Assembly (NCBI RefSeq): GCF_030363035.1
Contig: NZ_JAUCMN010000014.1
Coordinates: forward strand, 1-54,208
Direction of reading: 5' to 3'
Origin: Curtobacterium caseinilyticum
GTDB taxonomy: Bacteria; Actinomycetota; Actinomycetes; Actinomycetales; Microbacteriaceae
Length of the DNA stretch: 54,208 bases
Shown here: piece after piece, positions 33,368 through 43,336 of the stretch
Layout of the letters: every line of letters starts with the position of its first letter
How positions within the stretch are numbered: the stretch's first letter is position 1
The notes under the pieces: model-generated
Seen by the model: only the letters and a program-made list of their open reading frames with translations
Told to the model about the DNA's origin: nothing
The model's database searches: none
Translations under genes and position numbers: made by a program

Positions 33368-35221
33368 TCAGCGCCCGGTGACGGCGGCGCGGATCCGCTC
33401 GATCGGCACCTTCGGCGTGCGGTCGGCGTTGAGCAGGCCGTTCGTCTCCTGCATCGTGTCGGTCAGCTGCGTCCAGCACGACCCGGCCAGGAACGCGCTC
33501 GCCCGCACGCCGTCGTAGAGTGCCGTGATCCGGGCCACCCAGTCGTCGCCGTCGACGGCCGAGGTGTAGCCCCAGCCGTCCTCGCGCCGGGCCCCCGGCT
33601 GGAAGTCCACGCCGCCGAACTCGGTCAGCATCACCGGCTGCCCGCCGTCGACCGCGCCGCCGACCAGGATCCGCCGGTCGGCCGGACCACGGCCGCCGAG
33701 CAGGGCCGTCCGTGCGGCGTCGTCCGCGTAGGTCGCCGCGAGCCGGGTACCGTCGCCCTCGTAGTCGTGGATCGTCGTGATGTCCGAGTTCGTGTGCTCC
33801 CACCCGTCGTTCGAGATCACCGGACGCGTCGGGTCGAGCGCCCGCGTCACGTCGGCGAGGGCCCGCGCGTACGCCTGCTGCGCCGGGTCGGTGGCGATGT
33901 GCTGCACGCCCCAGCTCTCGTTCGCCGGCACCCAGGTGACGATCGACGGGTGCGAGGCGTCGCGCTCGACGGCGTCCATCCACTCGCGCACGAGCCGCTG
34001 CACGGCGAGCGGGGTGAACGCGTACGCGCCGGGCGCCTCGCCCCAGACGAGCAACCCGAGGCGGTCCGCCCAGAACAGGAACCGCGGGTCCTCGATCTTC
34101 TGGTGGTTGCGAGCGGCGGTGAAGCCGAGCTCCTTGATGAGCTCGACCTCGCGCCGGAGGGCCTCCCGCGACGGTGCGGCGAGGTGCGACTCCGGCCAGT
34201 AGCCCTGGTTGAGCACGCTCCGCACGTCGTAGGCGCGCCCGTTCAGCAGGAAGGCCCCGCCGTCGGTGCCGACCGTGCGGACGCCGAAGTACGTCGACAC
34301 GGCGTCGAGCGGAGCCCCGCCGTCCGCGGGCAGCAGCGACACCACCGCGTCGACCAGGCGCGGGGTCTCCGGCGTCCAGACGAGCTCGTCCTCGGCCTGG
34401 CCGTTCTGCTGCCGCGCCACGGGCACGACGACCTCGACCTCGTGTGCGTGCTCGGGGACGGTGGTCTCGACGGTGCCGAGGTCCTCGTCGCCCTCGTGCC
34501 ACCTGCTCGCGACGCGGATGCGCGCACCGGCCGGGCGTTCGCCGGCGAGCCGGACGGTCAGGCGCATCGTCGCGTGGTCGACGTTCGTCCAGCGCAGGCG
34601 CTCGATCGACGCGGTCGGCACGGCCTCGAGCCAGACGGTCTGCCAGATCCCGGTCGTCCGGCGGTACCAGATCGCGTGCGGGTGCTCGTGCCAGTCCTGC
34701 TTGCCGCGCGGCTGCGTCACGTCGTGGGGGTCGTCCTCGGCCCGGACGACCAGGGTGTGCTCGGCGTCGGGGTCCGCACCGAGGGCCTCGGTCACGTCGA
34801 ACGAGAACGGCGTGTGGCCGCCCTCGTGCTCGCCGACGAACTGCCCGTCGATCCAGACGCGCGCACGGTGGTCCACGGCGCCGAAGTGCAGCACGAGCCG
34901 AGGCGCAGCGTCACCGTGCCCGGCGGCGTCGAGGTCGGCACGGGTCAGCGTGCGGGCGTACCAGACGACGGGGTGGAAGCCCGGCTCGTCGATGCCCGAC
35001 GCGGGTGACTCGGGTGGGAACGGCACGGTGATGTCCCGCGCGTCCGGGAACCCCGTGCGCCAGGCCGGGTCGTCCCCGGTGTTCCGGAACGACCACGTGC
35101 CGTCCAGGTCAGCCCACGCGGCGCGCAGCACCTGCGGGCGGGGGTACGTGCCGTCCTGCTCGGACGCCAGGGGGAGTGCGGGGGACCGGTGGGCGGCGTC
35201 GGTGCCGTCGAGCGAGTGCAT
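33368..35221 (-). CDS. glycoside hydrolase family 2 protein
   Basis: A 617-residue enzyme with the GH2 order: sugar-binding jelly-roll (about 20-200, with VVWYARTLTR and WYRRTTGIWQTVWLE), an immunoglobulin-like domain (about 200-310), and a TIM-barrel. The acid/base Glu is E435 in VPANESWG, and the nucleophile Glu is E534 in TEFGG. ELGFTAARNHQKIEDPRFLFWADRLGLLVW is the conserved barrel start. Substrate (beta-galactoside, -glucuronide or -mannoside) is not decided; it has no signal peptide, so it acts inside the cell. A LacI-like dyad lies just upstream, suggesting sugar-controlled expression. The ATG at 35221 is chosen over an upstream one beyond the dyad. Confidence 0.92.
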   Translation of the reverse strand: MHSLDGTDAAHRSPALPLASEQDGTYPRPQVLRAAWADLDGTWSFRNTGDDPAWRTGFPDARDITVPFPPESPASGIDEPGFHPVVWYARTLTRADLDAAGHGDAAPRLVLHFGAVDHRARVWIDGQFVGEHEGGHTPFSFDVTEALGADPDAEHTLVVRAEDDPHDVTQPRGKQDWHEHPHAIWYRRTTGIWQTVWLEAVPTASIERLRWTNVDHATMRLTVRLAGERPAGARIRVASRWHEGDEDLGTVETTVPEHAHEVEVVVPVARQQNGQAEDELVWTPETPRLVDAVVSLLPADGGAPLDAVSTYFGVRTVGTDGGAFLLNGRAYDVRSVLNQGYWPESHLAAPSREALRREVELIKELGFTAARNHQKIEDPRFLFWADRLGLLVWGEAPGAYAFTPLAVQRLVREWMDAVERDASHPSIVTWVPANESWGVQHIATDPAQQAYARALADVTRALDPTRPVISNDGWEHTNSDITTIHDYEGDGTRLAATYADDAARTALLGGRGPADRRILVGGAVDGGQPVMLTEFGGVDFQPGARREDGWGYTSAVDGDDWVARITALYDGVRASAFLAGSCWTQLTDTMQETNGLLNADRTPKVPIERIRAAVTGR

Positions 35222-35242
35222 GCACCCATGCTGACCGGTTCC

Positions 35243-35254
35243 TACATCGTTGTA
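35243..35254. promoter_or_regulatory. TACA-TCGT-TGTA dyad, candidate LacI-family operator
   Basis: A perfect 12-bp dyad around a CG-containing centre, 22 bases before the GH2 start. On the minus strand TTTACAACGATGTAG also offers TTTACA as a -35. No LacI-type regulator gene is in the window. Confidence 0.5.
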
Positions 35255-35300
35255 AAGCGCGGCGGCGACATCGCCCGGGACACGCCCCGGTACCGACGCG

Positions 35301-35306
35301 TACCGT
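35301..35306 (+). promoter_or_regulatory. -10 box (TACCGT) of maltokinase-like gene, leaderless
   Basis: TACCGT is 7 bases before ATG 35314. Confidence 0.55.
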
Positions 35307-35313
35307 TCGCTGC

Positions 35314-36585
35314 ATGAGCGCCGAGGCACCCGACCAGGTCACCGATCGCACCCTCGAGGGCTGGATCGCCCGGCAACGCTGGTACGCGGCGAAGGGCGGG
35401 ACACCGGCGCTCCGCACGATCGCCGAGACCGACGGCACCCGGCTCGTCCTCGACGACGCCCCGACCGGTGCCGTGCTGTACCAGGTGCCCCTCGCGGCTC
35501 CGGTGCCGGGTGCCCCGGACGCGGAGCCGGTCGACGGCACCTCGGACACCGACTGGGTCCGCGCCCTCGCTGCCCGCATCGACGCCGACCCGAGCAGCCT
35601 CCGGCCGATCGGCGAGGTCACCGCGTCCCACGTGCTCTCCGGCGAGCAGTCGAACACCTCGGTCATCTGCGACACCGCGGCGGGCGACCAGGTCATCGTC
35701 AAGGTGTTCCGCGTCCTCCACCACGGCGACAACCCGGACGTCACGACGCAGCTCGCGCTCTCCGCCGCCGGCAGCACCCGCGTGCCGAGCGTCTACGGGG
35801 CGCTCAGCAGCAGCTGGCCCGACACCGGCCGACCCGACGGCACCGCACGGGGCCACCTCGCCTTCGCCCAGGAGTTCCTCCCCGGGCTCGAGGACGCCTG
35901 GCGGGTCGCGCTCCGCGACGCCCGGCACGGCACCGCGTGGGACACGCAGGCCGCCGCACTCGGCGAGGCGCTCGCCGAGGTGCACCGCACCCTCGCCACC
36001 GCGATGCCGACCGAGCCCGCCGACCAGGCCCGCCGGGACGCGGCCGTGGCGACCATGCACGCGCGTCTGGACGCCGCGGTGCGCGAGGCACCGACCATAG
36101 AGCCGCACGTGGACGCCGTCCGTGCCGTGTACCAGCGAGCCGCCGAGGCGCACTGGCCCGACCTGCAGCGCATCCACGGCGACCTGCACCTCGGGCAGGT
36201 CCTCGCCGCACCGGAACCCCGCGGCTGGGTCTTCCTGGACTTCGAGGGCGAGCCGCTCCGGCCCCTCGCCGAGCGGACGCTCCCGGACGTGCCCCTGCGC
36301 GACGTCGCCGGGATGCTGCGGTCCTTCGACTACGTCGCGGGTGCGCTCGCGCACGACGCCGAGTTCGTCGACGCGGGCGTCTGGGCGCAGGCCGCGCGCG
36401 ATGCGTTCCTGGACGGCTACCGGCGTGGGACCGGCGAGGACCTCGCGGCGCACCACGCGCTGCTCGACGCGTTCGAGCTCGACAAGGCGGTCTACGAGGT
36501 CGTCTACGAGACGCGGAACCGGCCCGACTGGGCCGGCATCCCCCTGGCGGCCGTGGCGCGCCTGGCGGCGCGCAGCGCCGACTGA
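35314..36585 (+). CDS. maltokinase-like phosphotransferase
   Basis: A 423-residue kinase of the aminoglycoside-phosphotransferase-like fold. Catalytic blocks are RIHGDLHLGQVL (catalytic Asp) and FLDFEGEPLRPL (metal Asp). The C-terminal FDYVAGALAH and LDKAVYEVVYETRNRPDW are typical of actinobacterial maltokinase (Mak/Pep2), which phosphorylates maltose with ATP for the GlgE alpha-glucan pathway. The N-terminus LEGWIARQRWYAAKGG also fits. Usual partners treS and glgE are not adjacent, so another sugar is possible. It is divergent from the GH2 gene. Confidence 0.85.
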   Translation: MSAEAPDQVTDRTLEGWIARQRWYAAKGGTPALRTIAETDGTRLVLDDAPTGAVLYQVPLAAPVPGAPDAEPVDGTSDTDWVRALAARIDADPSSLRPIGEVTASHVLSGEQSNTSVICDTAAGDQVIVKVFRVLHHGDNPDVTTQLALSAAGSTRVPSVYGALSSSWPDTGRPDGTARGHLAFAQEFLPGLEDAWRVALRDARHGTAWDTQAAALGEALAEVHRTLATAMPTEPADQARRDAAVATMHARLDAAVREAPTIEPHVDAVRAVYQRAAEAHWPDLQRIHGDLHLGQVLAAPEPRGWVFLDFEGEPLRPLAERTLPDVPLRDVAGMLRSFDYVAGALAHDAEFVDAGVWAQAARDAFLDGYRRGTGEDLAAHHALLDAFELDKAVYEVVYETRNRPDWAGIPLAAVARLAARSAD

Positions 36586-36641
36586 CCGCGGTGGGGGAGA
36601 CGGGCGGCGGTCGTCGCCGCCCCGCGGCGCACGTGCGTCCC

Positions 36642-36691
36642 TGACGGACGGGAGGCGCGGCACCGACCGGTACCGCGCCTCCCGTCCGTCA
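36642..36691. terminator. GGACGGGAGGCGCGG-type hairpin, bidirectional
   Basis: A perfect 19-bp stem (36642-36660 with 36673-36691) between the convergent maltokinase-like and DUF1844 genes. Confidence 0.8.
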
Positions 36692-36714
36692 CGTGGTGAC
36701 GTGCGCCGGTCGGG

Positions 36715-37089
36715 TCAGTTGACGGGACCGGTGTACTTCTCGCCCGGGCCCTTGCCCGGGGCATCGGGGATGCTCGACGCCTCGCGGAACGCGAGCTGCA
36801 CCGAACGGAGCCCGTCGCGCAGGGGGCGCGCGTGGTGGTCGCCGATCTCGGTGGCCGCGGCGGTGACCAGGCCGGCCAGGGCGGTGATGAGCTTCCGGGC
36901 CTCGTCGAGGTCCGTCTGCTCCTGCGGGTCGTCCGCCAGGCCGACCTTGACGGCCGCCGCGCTGAGCAGGTGGACGGCCACCGTGTTGATCAGCTCGACC
37001 GCGGGGACCTCGGCGATGTCGCGGGCCTCCTCGCCGGCCTCGTACTGCGTCTCGTCCTGCGGGGTGTCGGTCTCGGGGGTGTCGGGCAC
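36715..37089 (-). CDS. DUF1844 family protein
   Basis: A 124-residue protein with an acidic, Thr/Glu-rich N-terminus and the DUF1844 core [26 protein letters not shown], then [33 protein letters not shown]. The function is unknown; the gene is widely found next to infC in actinomycetes. It starts at GTG 37089 with GAGGAG upstream. The promoter region is shared with the divergent infC operon. Confidence 0.92.
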   Translation of the reverse strand: MPDTPETDTPQDETQYEAGEEARDIAEVPAVELINTVAVHLLSAAAVKVGLADDPQEQTDLDEARKLITALAGLVTAAATEIGDHHARPLRDGLRSVQLAFREASSIPDAPGKGPGEKYTGPVN

Positions 37090-37102
37090 GGTGCTCCTCT
37101 GC

Positions 37103-37108
37103 TAGACT
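37103..37108 (+). promoter_or_regulatory. -10 box (TAGACT) of infC operon
   Basis: TAGACT would place the 5' end near 37115 and give a leader of about 275 bases before infC. In contrast to the leaderless genes, this transcript has a long untranslated region. Confidence 0.55.
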
Positions 37109-37114
37109 CATCGG

Positions 37115-37390
37115 CGGCAGATGCTGTCCGCGTGCCCTGATCCGCTCTCCGAGCTGGTCCCGGGCCCCGAACGGCGTCGTAGAAGAGGAGTCTCTCCCAC
37201 CCGCGGCCGTGCACCACAGGCTACCGGGTCCCAACCGCTCCGCCGGCGTCCGCGCCGGTCGGCAGTCCCACCAGGGACCGCGTCGGGCGGCTGCCGAACG
37301 GGTCTCGATCCGTGCGTCAGATCTCCTCTCTCGTGCCGTCGTCCAGGGCAGATGCCCCGGACGGCCACCACCTGATTGAAGGAGCTCCGC
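37115..37390 (+). promoter_or_regulatory. long infC leader, possible regulatory RNA
   Basis: About 275 bases without a convincing gene. It contains several small inverted repeats, including CCGTCGTCCAGGGC/GCCCCGGACGG near 37336-37363 just before the ribosome site. Translation-factor and r-protein operons are often attenuated, but no known leader class can be identified by eye. Confidence 0.4.
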
Positions 37391-38035
<645 letters not shown>

Positions 38036-38114
38036 GTCCACCCGGACCGACCGCGCAGCTCCGTCGAACCGCAACGGCGCGGCCCACCCAACCACCCCAC
38101 GGAAAGGCACCCCC

Positions 38115-38309
38115 ATGCCCAAGCAGAAGACCCACTCCGGGTCGAAGAAGCGCTTCAAGGTCACCGGCAGCGGCAAGATCATGAAGCAGCAGGCCGGTAT
38201 GCGTCACAACCTCGAGGTCAAGAGCGCCAAGCGCAAGGCCCGCCTGAACGAGGACCAGGTCCTCGCGAAGGCCGACGCGAAGAACGTCAAGAAGCTTCTC
38301 GGCCACTGA
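38115..38309 (+). CDS. rpmI: 50S ribosomal protein L35
   Basis: A 64-residue, very basic ribosomal protein starting [20 protein letters not shown] and ending NVKKLLGH, matching L35 over its whole length. GGAAAGG lies upstream of the ATG. It is the second gene of the infC-rpmI-rplT operon, 79 bases after infC. Confidence 0.97.
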   Translation: MPKQKTHSGSKKRFKVTGSGKIMKQQAGMRHNLEVKSAKRKARLNEDQVLAKADAKNVKKLLGH

Positions 38310-38337
38310 GCCGGCGGAAACGTAAAGGAACAGATCA

Positions 38338-38721
38338 ATGGCACGTGTCAAGAGAGCGGTCAACGCCGCCAAGAAGCGTCGCGTCATCCTCGAGCGCGCC
38401 GAGGGCTACCGCGGCCAGCGTTCGCGCCTGTACCGCAAGGCCAAGGAGCAGGTCACCCACTCCCTCGTCTACGCGTACCGCGACCGCCACGCGAAGAAGG
38501 GCGAGTTCCGTCGCCTGTGGATCCAGCGCATCAACGCCGCGTCGCGTGCGAACGGCCTGACCTACAACCGCCTCATCCAGGGCCTGAACCTGGCCGGCGT
38601 CGAGGTCGACCGTCGCATCCTCGCGGACCTCGCGGTGAACAACCCCGACACCTTCGCCGCGCTCGTCGCGACCGCGAAGAACGCGCTGCCGGCCGACACC
38701 TCGGCCCCGAAGGCCGCGTAG
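38338..38721 (+). CDS. rplT: 50S ribosomal protein L20
   Basis: A 127-residue rRNA-binding protein needed early in 50S assembly. It starts [20 protein letters not shown], and [21 protein letters not shown] and [16 protein letters not shown] blocks (here [17 protein letters not shown]) are typical. AAGGAA lies upstream. It ends the operon and a strong hairpin follows. Confidence 0.97.
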   Translation: MARVKRAVNAAKKRRVILERAEGYRGQRSRLYRKAKEQVTHSLVYAYRDRHAKKGEFRRLWIQRINAASRANGLTYNRLIQGLNLAGVEVDRRILADLAVNNPDTFAALVATAKNALPADTSAPKAA

Positions 38722-38737
38722 TCACGCCAGCTGCACC

Positions 38738-38772
38738 CGAAGCCCCCGCTCCGTCACGGAGCGGGGGCTTCG
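38738..38772 (+). terminator. hairpin after rplT
   Basis: A perfect 16-bp stem CGAAGCCCCCGCTCCG with its complement, 3-base loop, 17 bases after the rplT stop; TCGTT follows. Confidence 0.9.
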
Positions 38773-38779
38773 TCGTTCC

Positions 38780-38785
38780 TAGACT
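38780..38785 (+). promoter_or_regulatory. -10 box (TAGACT) of methyltransferase gene, leaderless
   Basis: TAGACT is 6 bases before GTG 38792. Confidence 0.6.
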
Positions 38786-38791
38786 GGTGCC

Positions 38792-39658
38792 GTGAGCGAT
38801 CTCCTCGAGAACCCGAAGTCCGGACGTGTCAGGGCGGTCGCCGCCCTCGCGAAGAAGGACGTCCGTGCCGACACCGGTCTGTTCCTGCTCGAGGGGCCGC
38901 AGGCGGTGCGCGAGGCGATCGAGTACCGTCCGGAGCTCCTCCGCGAGCTCTACGTGACCCCGACGGCAGCCGCCCGCTACGGACTCGACGACGCACCGGT
39001 CGACACGTGGTTCGTCTCCGAGCAGGTGCTCGAGACGATGGCGGACACCGTGACGCCCCAGGGCGTCGTCGCGGTGTGCCAGCAGTTCCCGACGTCGGTC
39101 AAGGACGTCTTCCCCGACGCCGGTCCGGCCGGCCAGGAGGCACGGCGCGGCTCCGGTACGGACGGTTCGCTCCCGGGGTTGGTCGCGATCCTCGAACAGG
39201 TCCGCGACCCCGGCAACGCGGGCACGATCATCCGCGCCGCCGACGCCGCGGGCGCGGATGCCGTCGTGCTGACCGGACGGAGCGTCGATCCGTACAACCC
39301 CAAGGTCGTCCGCTCGACCACGGGCTCGCTGTTCCACGTGCCGGTCTCGGTCGGGGTGACGCTCGCCGACACCGTCGCCCGGGCGAAGGCGCTCGGGTAC
39401 ACGGTCCTCGCGGCGGACGTCTCCGGTGACGACCTGCCCGACGTCCGGGCGGACGGGATGCTCGACGGGCCGACGGCGTGGGTCTTCGGGAACGAGGCCC
39501 GCGGGCTCACGAGCGAGGACCTCGCCCTCGTCGACCGCGCCGTGAAGGTCCCGATCTACGGCAGGGCCGAGTCGATGAACCTCGCGACGGCGGCGTCGGT
39601 GTGCCTGTACGAGTCGGCGTTCGCGCAGCGGGTCGCAGCGTCCTCCACAGGTCACTGA
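38792..39658 (+). CDS. SpoU/TrmH family RNA 2'-O-methyltransferase
   Basis: A 288-residue SPOUT enzyme using SAM to methylate ribose in tRNA or rRNA. An N-terminal substrate-binding domain (about 1-110, with FLLEGPQAVREAI) is followed by the knotted catalytic domain: motif 1 EQVRDPGNAGTIIRAADAAG, motif 2 WVFGNEARGL, motif 3 VPIYGRAESMNLATAASVCLYE. The position between rplT and pheS is the standard actinobacterial arrangement. The RNA target site cannot be told from sequence. Confidence 0.93.
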   Translation: MSDLLENPKSGRVRAVAALAKKDVRADTGLFLLEGPQAVREAIEYRPELLRELYVTPTAAARYGLDDAPVDTWFVSEQVLETMADTVTPQGVVAVCQQFPTSVKDVFPDAGPAGQEARRGSGTDGSLPGLVAILEQVRDPGNAGTIIRAADAAGADAVVLTGRSVDPYNPKVVRSTTGSLFHVPVSVGVTLADTVARAKALGYTVLAADVSGDDLPDVRADGMLDGPTAWVFGNEARGLTSEDLALVDRAVKVPIYGRAESMNLATAASVCLYESAFAQRVAASSTGH

Positions 39659-39715
39659 CCGCGGTCCGCCGTCCACCGTCCGTGCGGTGCAGGGCGGCGG
39701 TATCCCGGCGGCCGG

Positions 39716-39721
39716 TAGGCT
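39716..39721 (+). promoter_or_regulatory. -10 box (TAGGCT) of pheST, leaderless
   Basis: TAGGCT is 8 bases before GTG 39730. There is no room for a T-box or leader attenuator upstream of pheS. Confidence 0.45.
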
Positions 39722-39729
39722 TGGGCCTC

Positions 39730-40770
39730 GTGTCAGAACACCTCGAGATCAGCGAACCGGCCGTCGCCGCCGCCGTGGACGAGGCCCTCGCCGCCGTCCG
39801 TGCCGCGACGACCGTGGCCGAGCTGAAGCAGGCCCGGACCGAGCACACCGGCGAGCAGTCGACGCTCGCACGGATGAACGCGTCGATGCGCAGCGTGCCG
39901 AAGGACCAGAAGGCCGAGGCGGGCAAGCTCGTCGGCCAGGCCCGTGGCCGGGTGAACGCGGCGATCGCGGAGCAGGAGTCCGTCCTCGCCGAGGCCGAGG
40001 AGCGCGCCAGGCTCGAGGCCGAGCGGATCGACGTCACCGCCCTGCCGGTCCGCCGTGCACCGGGCTCCCGGCACCCGCTCTCGGTCCTCAACGAGACCGT
40101 CGCCGACATCTTCGTCGGCATGGGGTGGGAGGTGGCAGAGGGCCCCGAGCTCGAGCACGAGTGGTTCAACTTCGACGCCCTGAACTTCGACCCGGACCAC
40201 CCGGCGCGGGCGATGGCGGACACGATCTTCGTCGAGCCCGTCGACCGGCACCTCGTGATGCGGACGCACACGTCGCCGGTGCAGGTCCGTTCGCTGTTGT
40301 CCCGCGAGCTCCCGCTCTACGTCATCGCCCCCGGCCGGGTCTACCGCGCGGACGAGCTCGACGCCACGCACCTGCCGGTCTTCACGCAGGTCGAGGGCAT
40401 CGCGATCGACAAGGGCCTCACGATGGCGCACCTGCGTGGCACGCTCGAGCACTTCGCACGCCAGGTGTTCGGCGCCGAGGCGCAGATCCGCCTGCGCCCG
40501 AACTACTTCCCGTTCACCGAGCCCAGCGCCGAGATGGACGTCTGGCAGCCGAACGCCAAGGGCGGCGCCCGGTGGGTCGAGTGGGGCGGCTGCGGCATGG
40601 TGAACCCCAACGTCCTGCGCGCCGCCGGCATCGACCCGGACGAGTACCAGGGCTTCGCGTTCGGGATGGGCATCGAGCGGACGCTGCAGTTCCGCAACGG
40701 CCTGAACGACATGCGTGACTTCCTCGAGGGCGACATCCGCTTCTCGCAGCAGTTCGGAACGGTGGTCTGA
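39730..40770 (+). CDS. pheS: phenylalanine-tRNA ligase alpha subunit
   Basis: A 346-residue class II synthetase subunit. The N-terminal coiled coil that contacts tRNA spans about 1-100. The catalytic core has motif 2 LYVIAPGRVYRADELDATH and motif 3 GFAFGMGIERTLQFRNGLNDMR. PNYFPFTEPSAEMDVW supplies the Phe pocket. The stop overlaps the pheT start (TGATG). The GTG start follows the -10 box. Confidence 0.97.
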   Translation: MSEHLEISEPAVAAAVDEALAAVRAATTVAELKQARTEHTGEQSTLARMNASMRSVPKDQKAEAGKLVGQARGRVNAAIAEQESVLAEAEERARLEAERIDVTALPVRRAPGSRHPLSVLNETVADIFVGMGWEVAEGPELEHEWFNFDALNFDPDHPARAMADTIFVEPVDRHLVMRTHTSPVQVRSLLSRELPLYVIAPGRVYRADELDATHLPVFTQVEGIAIDKGLTMAHLRGTLEHFARQVFGAEAQIRLRPNYFPFTEPSAEMDVWQPNAKGGARWVEWGGCGMVNPNVLRAAGIDPDEYQGFAFGMGIERTLQFRNGLNDMRDFLEGDIRFSQQFGTVV

Positions 40771-43262
40771 TGCGCGTCCCACTCCGTTGGCTCGGCGAGT
40801 CCGTCGACCTCCCCGACGACGTCTCCCTCGAGCACGTCCACGCGGCGCTCGTGTCGGTGGGCTTCGAGGAAGAGGACGTCCACACCTACGACCTCACCGG
40901 ACCGATCGTCGTCGGCCGCGTGCTCGAGCGGGAGCCCGAACCGCAGAAGAACGGCAAGACGATCAACTGGTGCCAGGTCGACGTCGGTGAGCCCGAGCCG
41001 CGCGGCATCGTCTGCGGCGCGCACAACTTCGACGTGGGTGACCTCGTCGTCGTGACGCTGCCCGGCGCGGTGCTGCCCGGCCCGTTCCCGATCGCCGCGC
41101 GCAAGACGTACGGGCACGTGTCCGACGGCATGATCGCCTCGGCGCGTGAGCTCGGGCTGGGCGACGAGCACGACGGGATCCTCCGCTTCGCCGACCTCGG
41201 CATGGAGCCCGAGGTCGGCGCGGACGCCATCGCGTTGCTCGGCCTCGACGACGCCGCGGTCGAGATCAACGTCACGCCGGACCGCGGCTACGTCATGAGC
41301 ATGCGCGGCGTCGCGCGGGAGTACGCCCACGCGACGGGGGCGACCTTCCACGACCCGGCGGAGCGCGTGACGCCCCGCACCGGTGAGGGCTTCCGCGTCA
41401 CGATCGACGACCAGGCCCCGGTCCGCGGCCGCGTCGGAGCGCACACCTTCGTCACGCGCGTCGTGCGCGGGATCGACCCGACGGTGAAGACACCGGCATG
41501 GATGGTGTCGCGTCTCGCGCTCGCCGGCGTGCGCTCGATCTCGCTGCCGGTCGACATCACGAACTACGTGATGTTCGAGCTCGGCCAGCCCCTGCACGGG
41601 TACGACCTCGCGAAGGTCGTCGGCGGTCTCGGTGTCCGTCGGGCGACCGCGGGGGAGACCCTCGTCACGCTCGACGACGTCACCCGGACGCTCGACGCCG
41701 AGGACCTCGTCATCACCGATGACGACGGCCCGGTCGGCCTCGCCGGCGTGATGGGCGGCGCCCGCACCGAGATCTCGGACACGACGACCGACGTCCTGAT
41801 CGAGGCCGCGGGCTTCGACCAGGTCTCGATCGCCCGGACGGCCCGTCGGCACAAGCTGCCGAGCGAGGCCTCGAAGCGCTTCGAGCGCGGAGTGGACCCG
41901 ATGGTGGCCGAGGCCGCGGCGAACCGCGCCGTCGAACTCCTCGTCGAGCTCGCCGGCGGGACGGCGGACGCCCTCGGGTCGACGCTCGTCGACGCCGAGC
42001 CCCGCCCGACGGTCACGATGCGCGCCTCCCGCCCGGCCGAGCTCGTCGGGGTCGAGTACACCGACGCCGAGGTCATCGACACCCTGCGGGCGATCGGTGC
42101 GACGGTCGAGGTCGACGGTGCGCTGCTCGTCGTCACACCGCCGACCTGGCGTCCGGACCTCACCGACGACACCACCCTGGTGGAGGAGGTGGCGCGCATC
42201 GTCGGGTACGACCGCATCCCGAGCGTGCTGCCCGTGGCGCCGCCCGGGCGCGGACTGACCCGCCACCAGCAGGCCCGTCGTCGCGTGGCCGCCGCCCTCG
42301 CCGCGGACGGTCTCGTCGAGGTCGTCACCGCGCCGTTCGTCTCGCAGGCGACCCAGGCCGCCTACCCGGGCATCGACGGCGACGGCGGCCCGAGCGTCGT
42401 GCTCGCGAACGCCCTGGACAGCGAGCAGTCGCTGCTCCGGCGCAGCGGTCTGCCAGCGCTCGTCGACGCAGCACGCCGCAACGTGTCGCGCGGTCTCGTG
42501 GACGTCGCCCTGTACGAGACCTCCCGGGTGTTCCTGCCCGCCACGGACGTACAGCTCGGCACGGACACCGTGCCCGCCGGCGCCGCCCGTCCGGACCGCG
42601 AGACCCTCGCCGCCCTCGACGCCGCGCTCCCGCCGCAGCCGTTCCACGTCTCGGCGCTCCTCACCGGCAACCGTGTCGTGAAGCAGCCGGGCGTGCAGCC
42701 CGAGCCCTACGGCATCGCGGACGCGCTCGACGTCGCCCGCGCGGTGGCGTGGGCCGTCGGGGTCGAGCTCCGGATCGCGCAGACGAGCCACCCGTCCCTG
42801 CACCCGGGGCGTGCGGCGTCGCTGCTCGTCGGGGACACCGTCGTCGGTGTCGCGGGCGAGCTGCTGCCCGTCCTCACCGAGGCCGCGGTTCTCCCGCGCG
42901 TGGTCGCCGTCGTCGAGCTCGACCTCGACGCCCTGGTGGCCGCGGCACCGGAGCTCGTCTCGGTCGCGCCGATCGTCACCTACCCGGCAGCGACACAGGA
43001 CCTGTCCCTCGTCGTGGCGGTCGACGTCGCGGCTGGTGACGTGCTCGACGCCGTCCGCTCTGGCGCCGGAGACCTGCTGGAGTATGCTCGGCTCGTGGAC
43101 GACTACCGGGGCTCCGGCGTGGACGAGGGACAGAAGTCCCTGACGTTCGCGCTGCGCTTCCGCGCCACGGACCGCACGCTGACCGCTGCCGAGGCCTCCG
43201 AGGCCCGTGACGGCGCCGTCCGACGTGCCGGCGAGCGATTCGGGGCGACCCTGCGCGACTGA
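40770..43262 (+). CDS. pheT: phenylalanine-tRNA ligase beta subunit
   Basis: An 830-residue partner of PheS. In order: N-terminal domain, EMAP-like tRNA-binding domain (about 40-150), B3/B4 editing domain (about 210-400, [20 protein letters not shown]), B5 DNA-binding-like domain, the pseudo-catalytic core, and the C-terminal FDX-ACB domain (ending [20 protein letters not shown]). It starts at ATG 40770 sharing a base with the pheS stop, so the two subunits are made in equal amount. No terminator is seen before argC 74 bases on. Confidence 0.97.
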   Translation: MRVPLRWLGESVDLPDDVSLEHVHAALVSVGFEEEDVHTYDLTGPIVVGRVLEREPEPQKNGKTINWCQVDVGEPEPRGIVCGAHNFDVGDLVVVTLPGAVLPGPFPIAARKTYGHVSDGMIASARELGLGDEHDGILRFADLGMEPEVGADAIALLGLDDAAVEINVTPDRGYVMSMRGVAREYAHATGATFHDPAERVTPRTGEGFRVTIDDQAPVRGRVGAHTFVTRVVRGIDPTVKTPAWMVSRLALAGVRSISLPVDITNYVMFELGQPLHGYDLAKVVGGLGVRRATAGETLVTLDDVTRTLDAEDLVITDDDGPVGLAGVMGGARTEISDTTTDVLIEAAGFDQVSIARTARRHKLPSEASKRFERGVDPMVAEAAANRAVELLVELAGGTADALGSTLVDAEPRPTVTMRASRPAELVGVEYTDAEVIDTLRAIGATVEVDGALLVVTPPTWRPDLTDDTTLVEEVARIVGYDRIPSVLPVAPPGRGLTRHQQARRRVAAALAADGLVEVVTAPFVSQATQAAYPGIDGDGGPSVVLANALDSEQSLLRRSGLPALVDAARRNVSRGLVDVALYETSRVFLPATDVQLGTDTVPAGAARPDRETLAALDAALPPQPFHVSALLTGNRVVKQPGVQPEPYGIADALDVARAVAWAVGVELRIAQTSHPSLHPGRAASLLVGDTVVGVAGELLPVLTEAAVLPRVVAVVELDLDALVAAAPELVSVAPIVTYPAATQDLSLVVAVDVAAGDVLDAVRSGAGDLLEYARLVDDYRGSGVDEGQKSLTFALRFRATDRTLTAAEASEARDGAVRRAGERFGATLRD

Positions 43263-43336
43263 TCCACCGGATCAGCACCGCCCGGGGCCGCCGCCTCCGA
43301 ACCTCTCGACGACCAGTCCGACCAAAGGTGGAACCC

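Noticed and set aside
37376..37390. TTG start for infC
   Set aside because: The ribosome site AAGGAG would lie inside the coding region; the family N-terminus begins at the ATC.
39659..39729. T-box leader for pheS
   Set aside because: The -10 box sits 8 bases from the start codon, leaving no transcribed leader; no T-box sequence is visible. The same holds for tyrS.
43263..43336. ARG box upstream of argC
   Set aside because: No AT-rich TNTGNAT-type dyad is visible in the 74-base gap, and no argR gene is present in the cluster.
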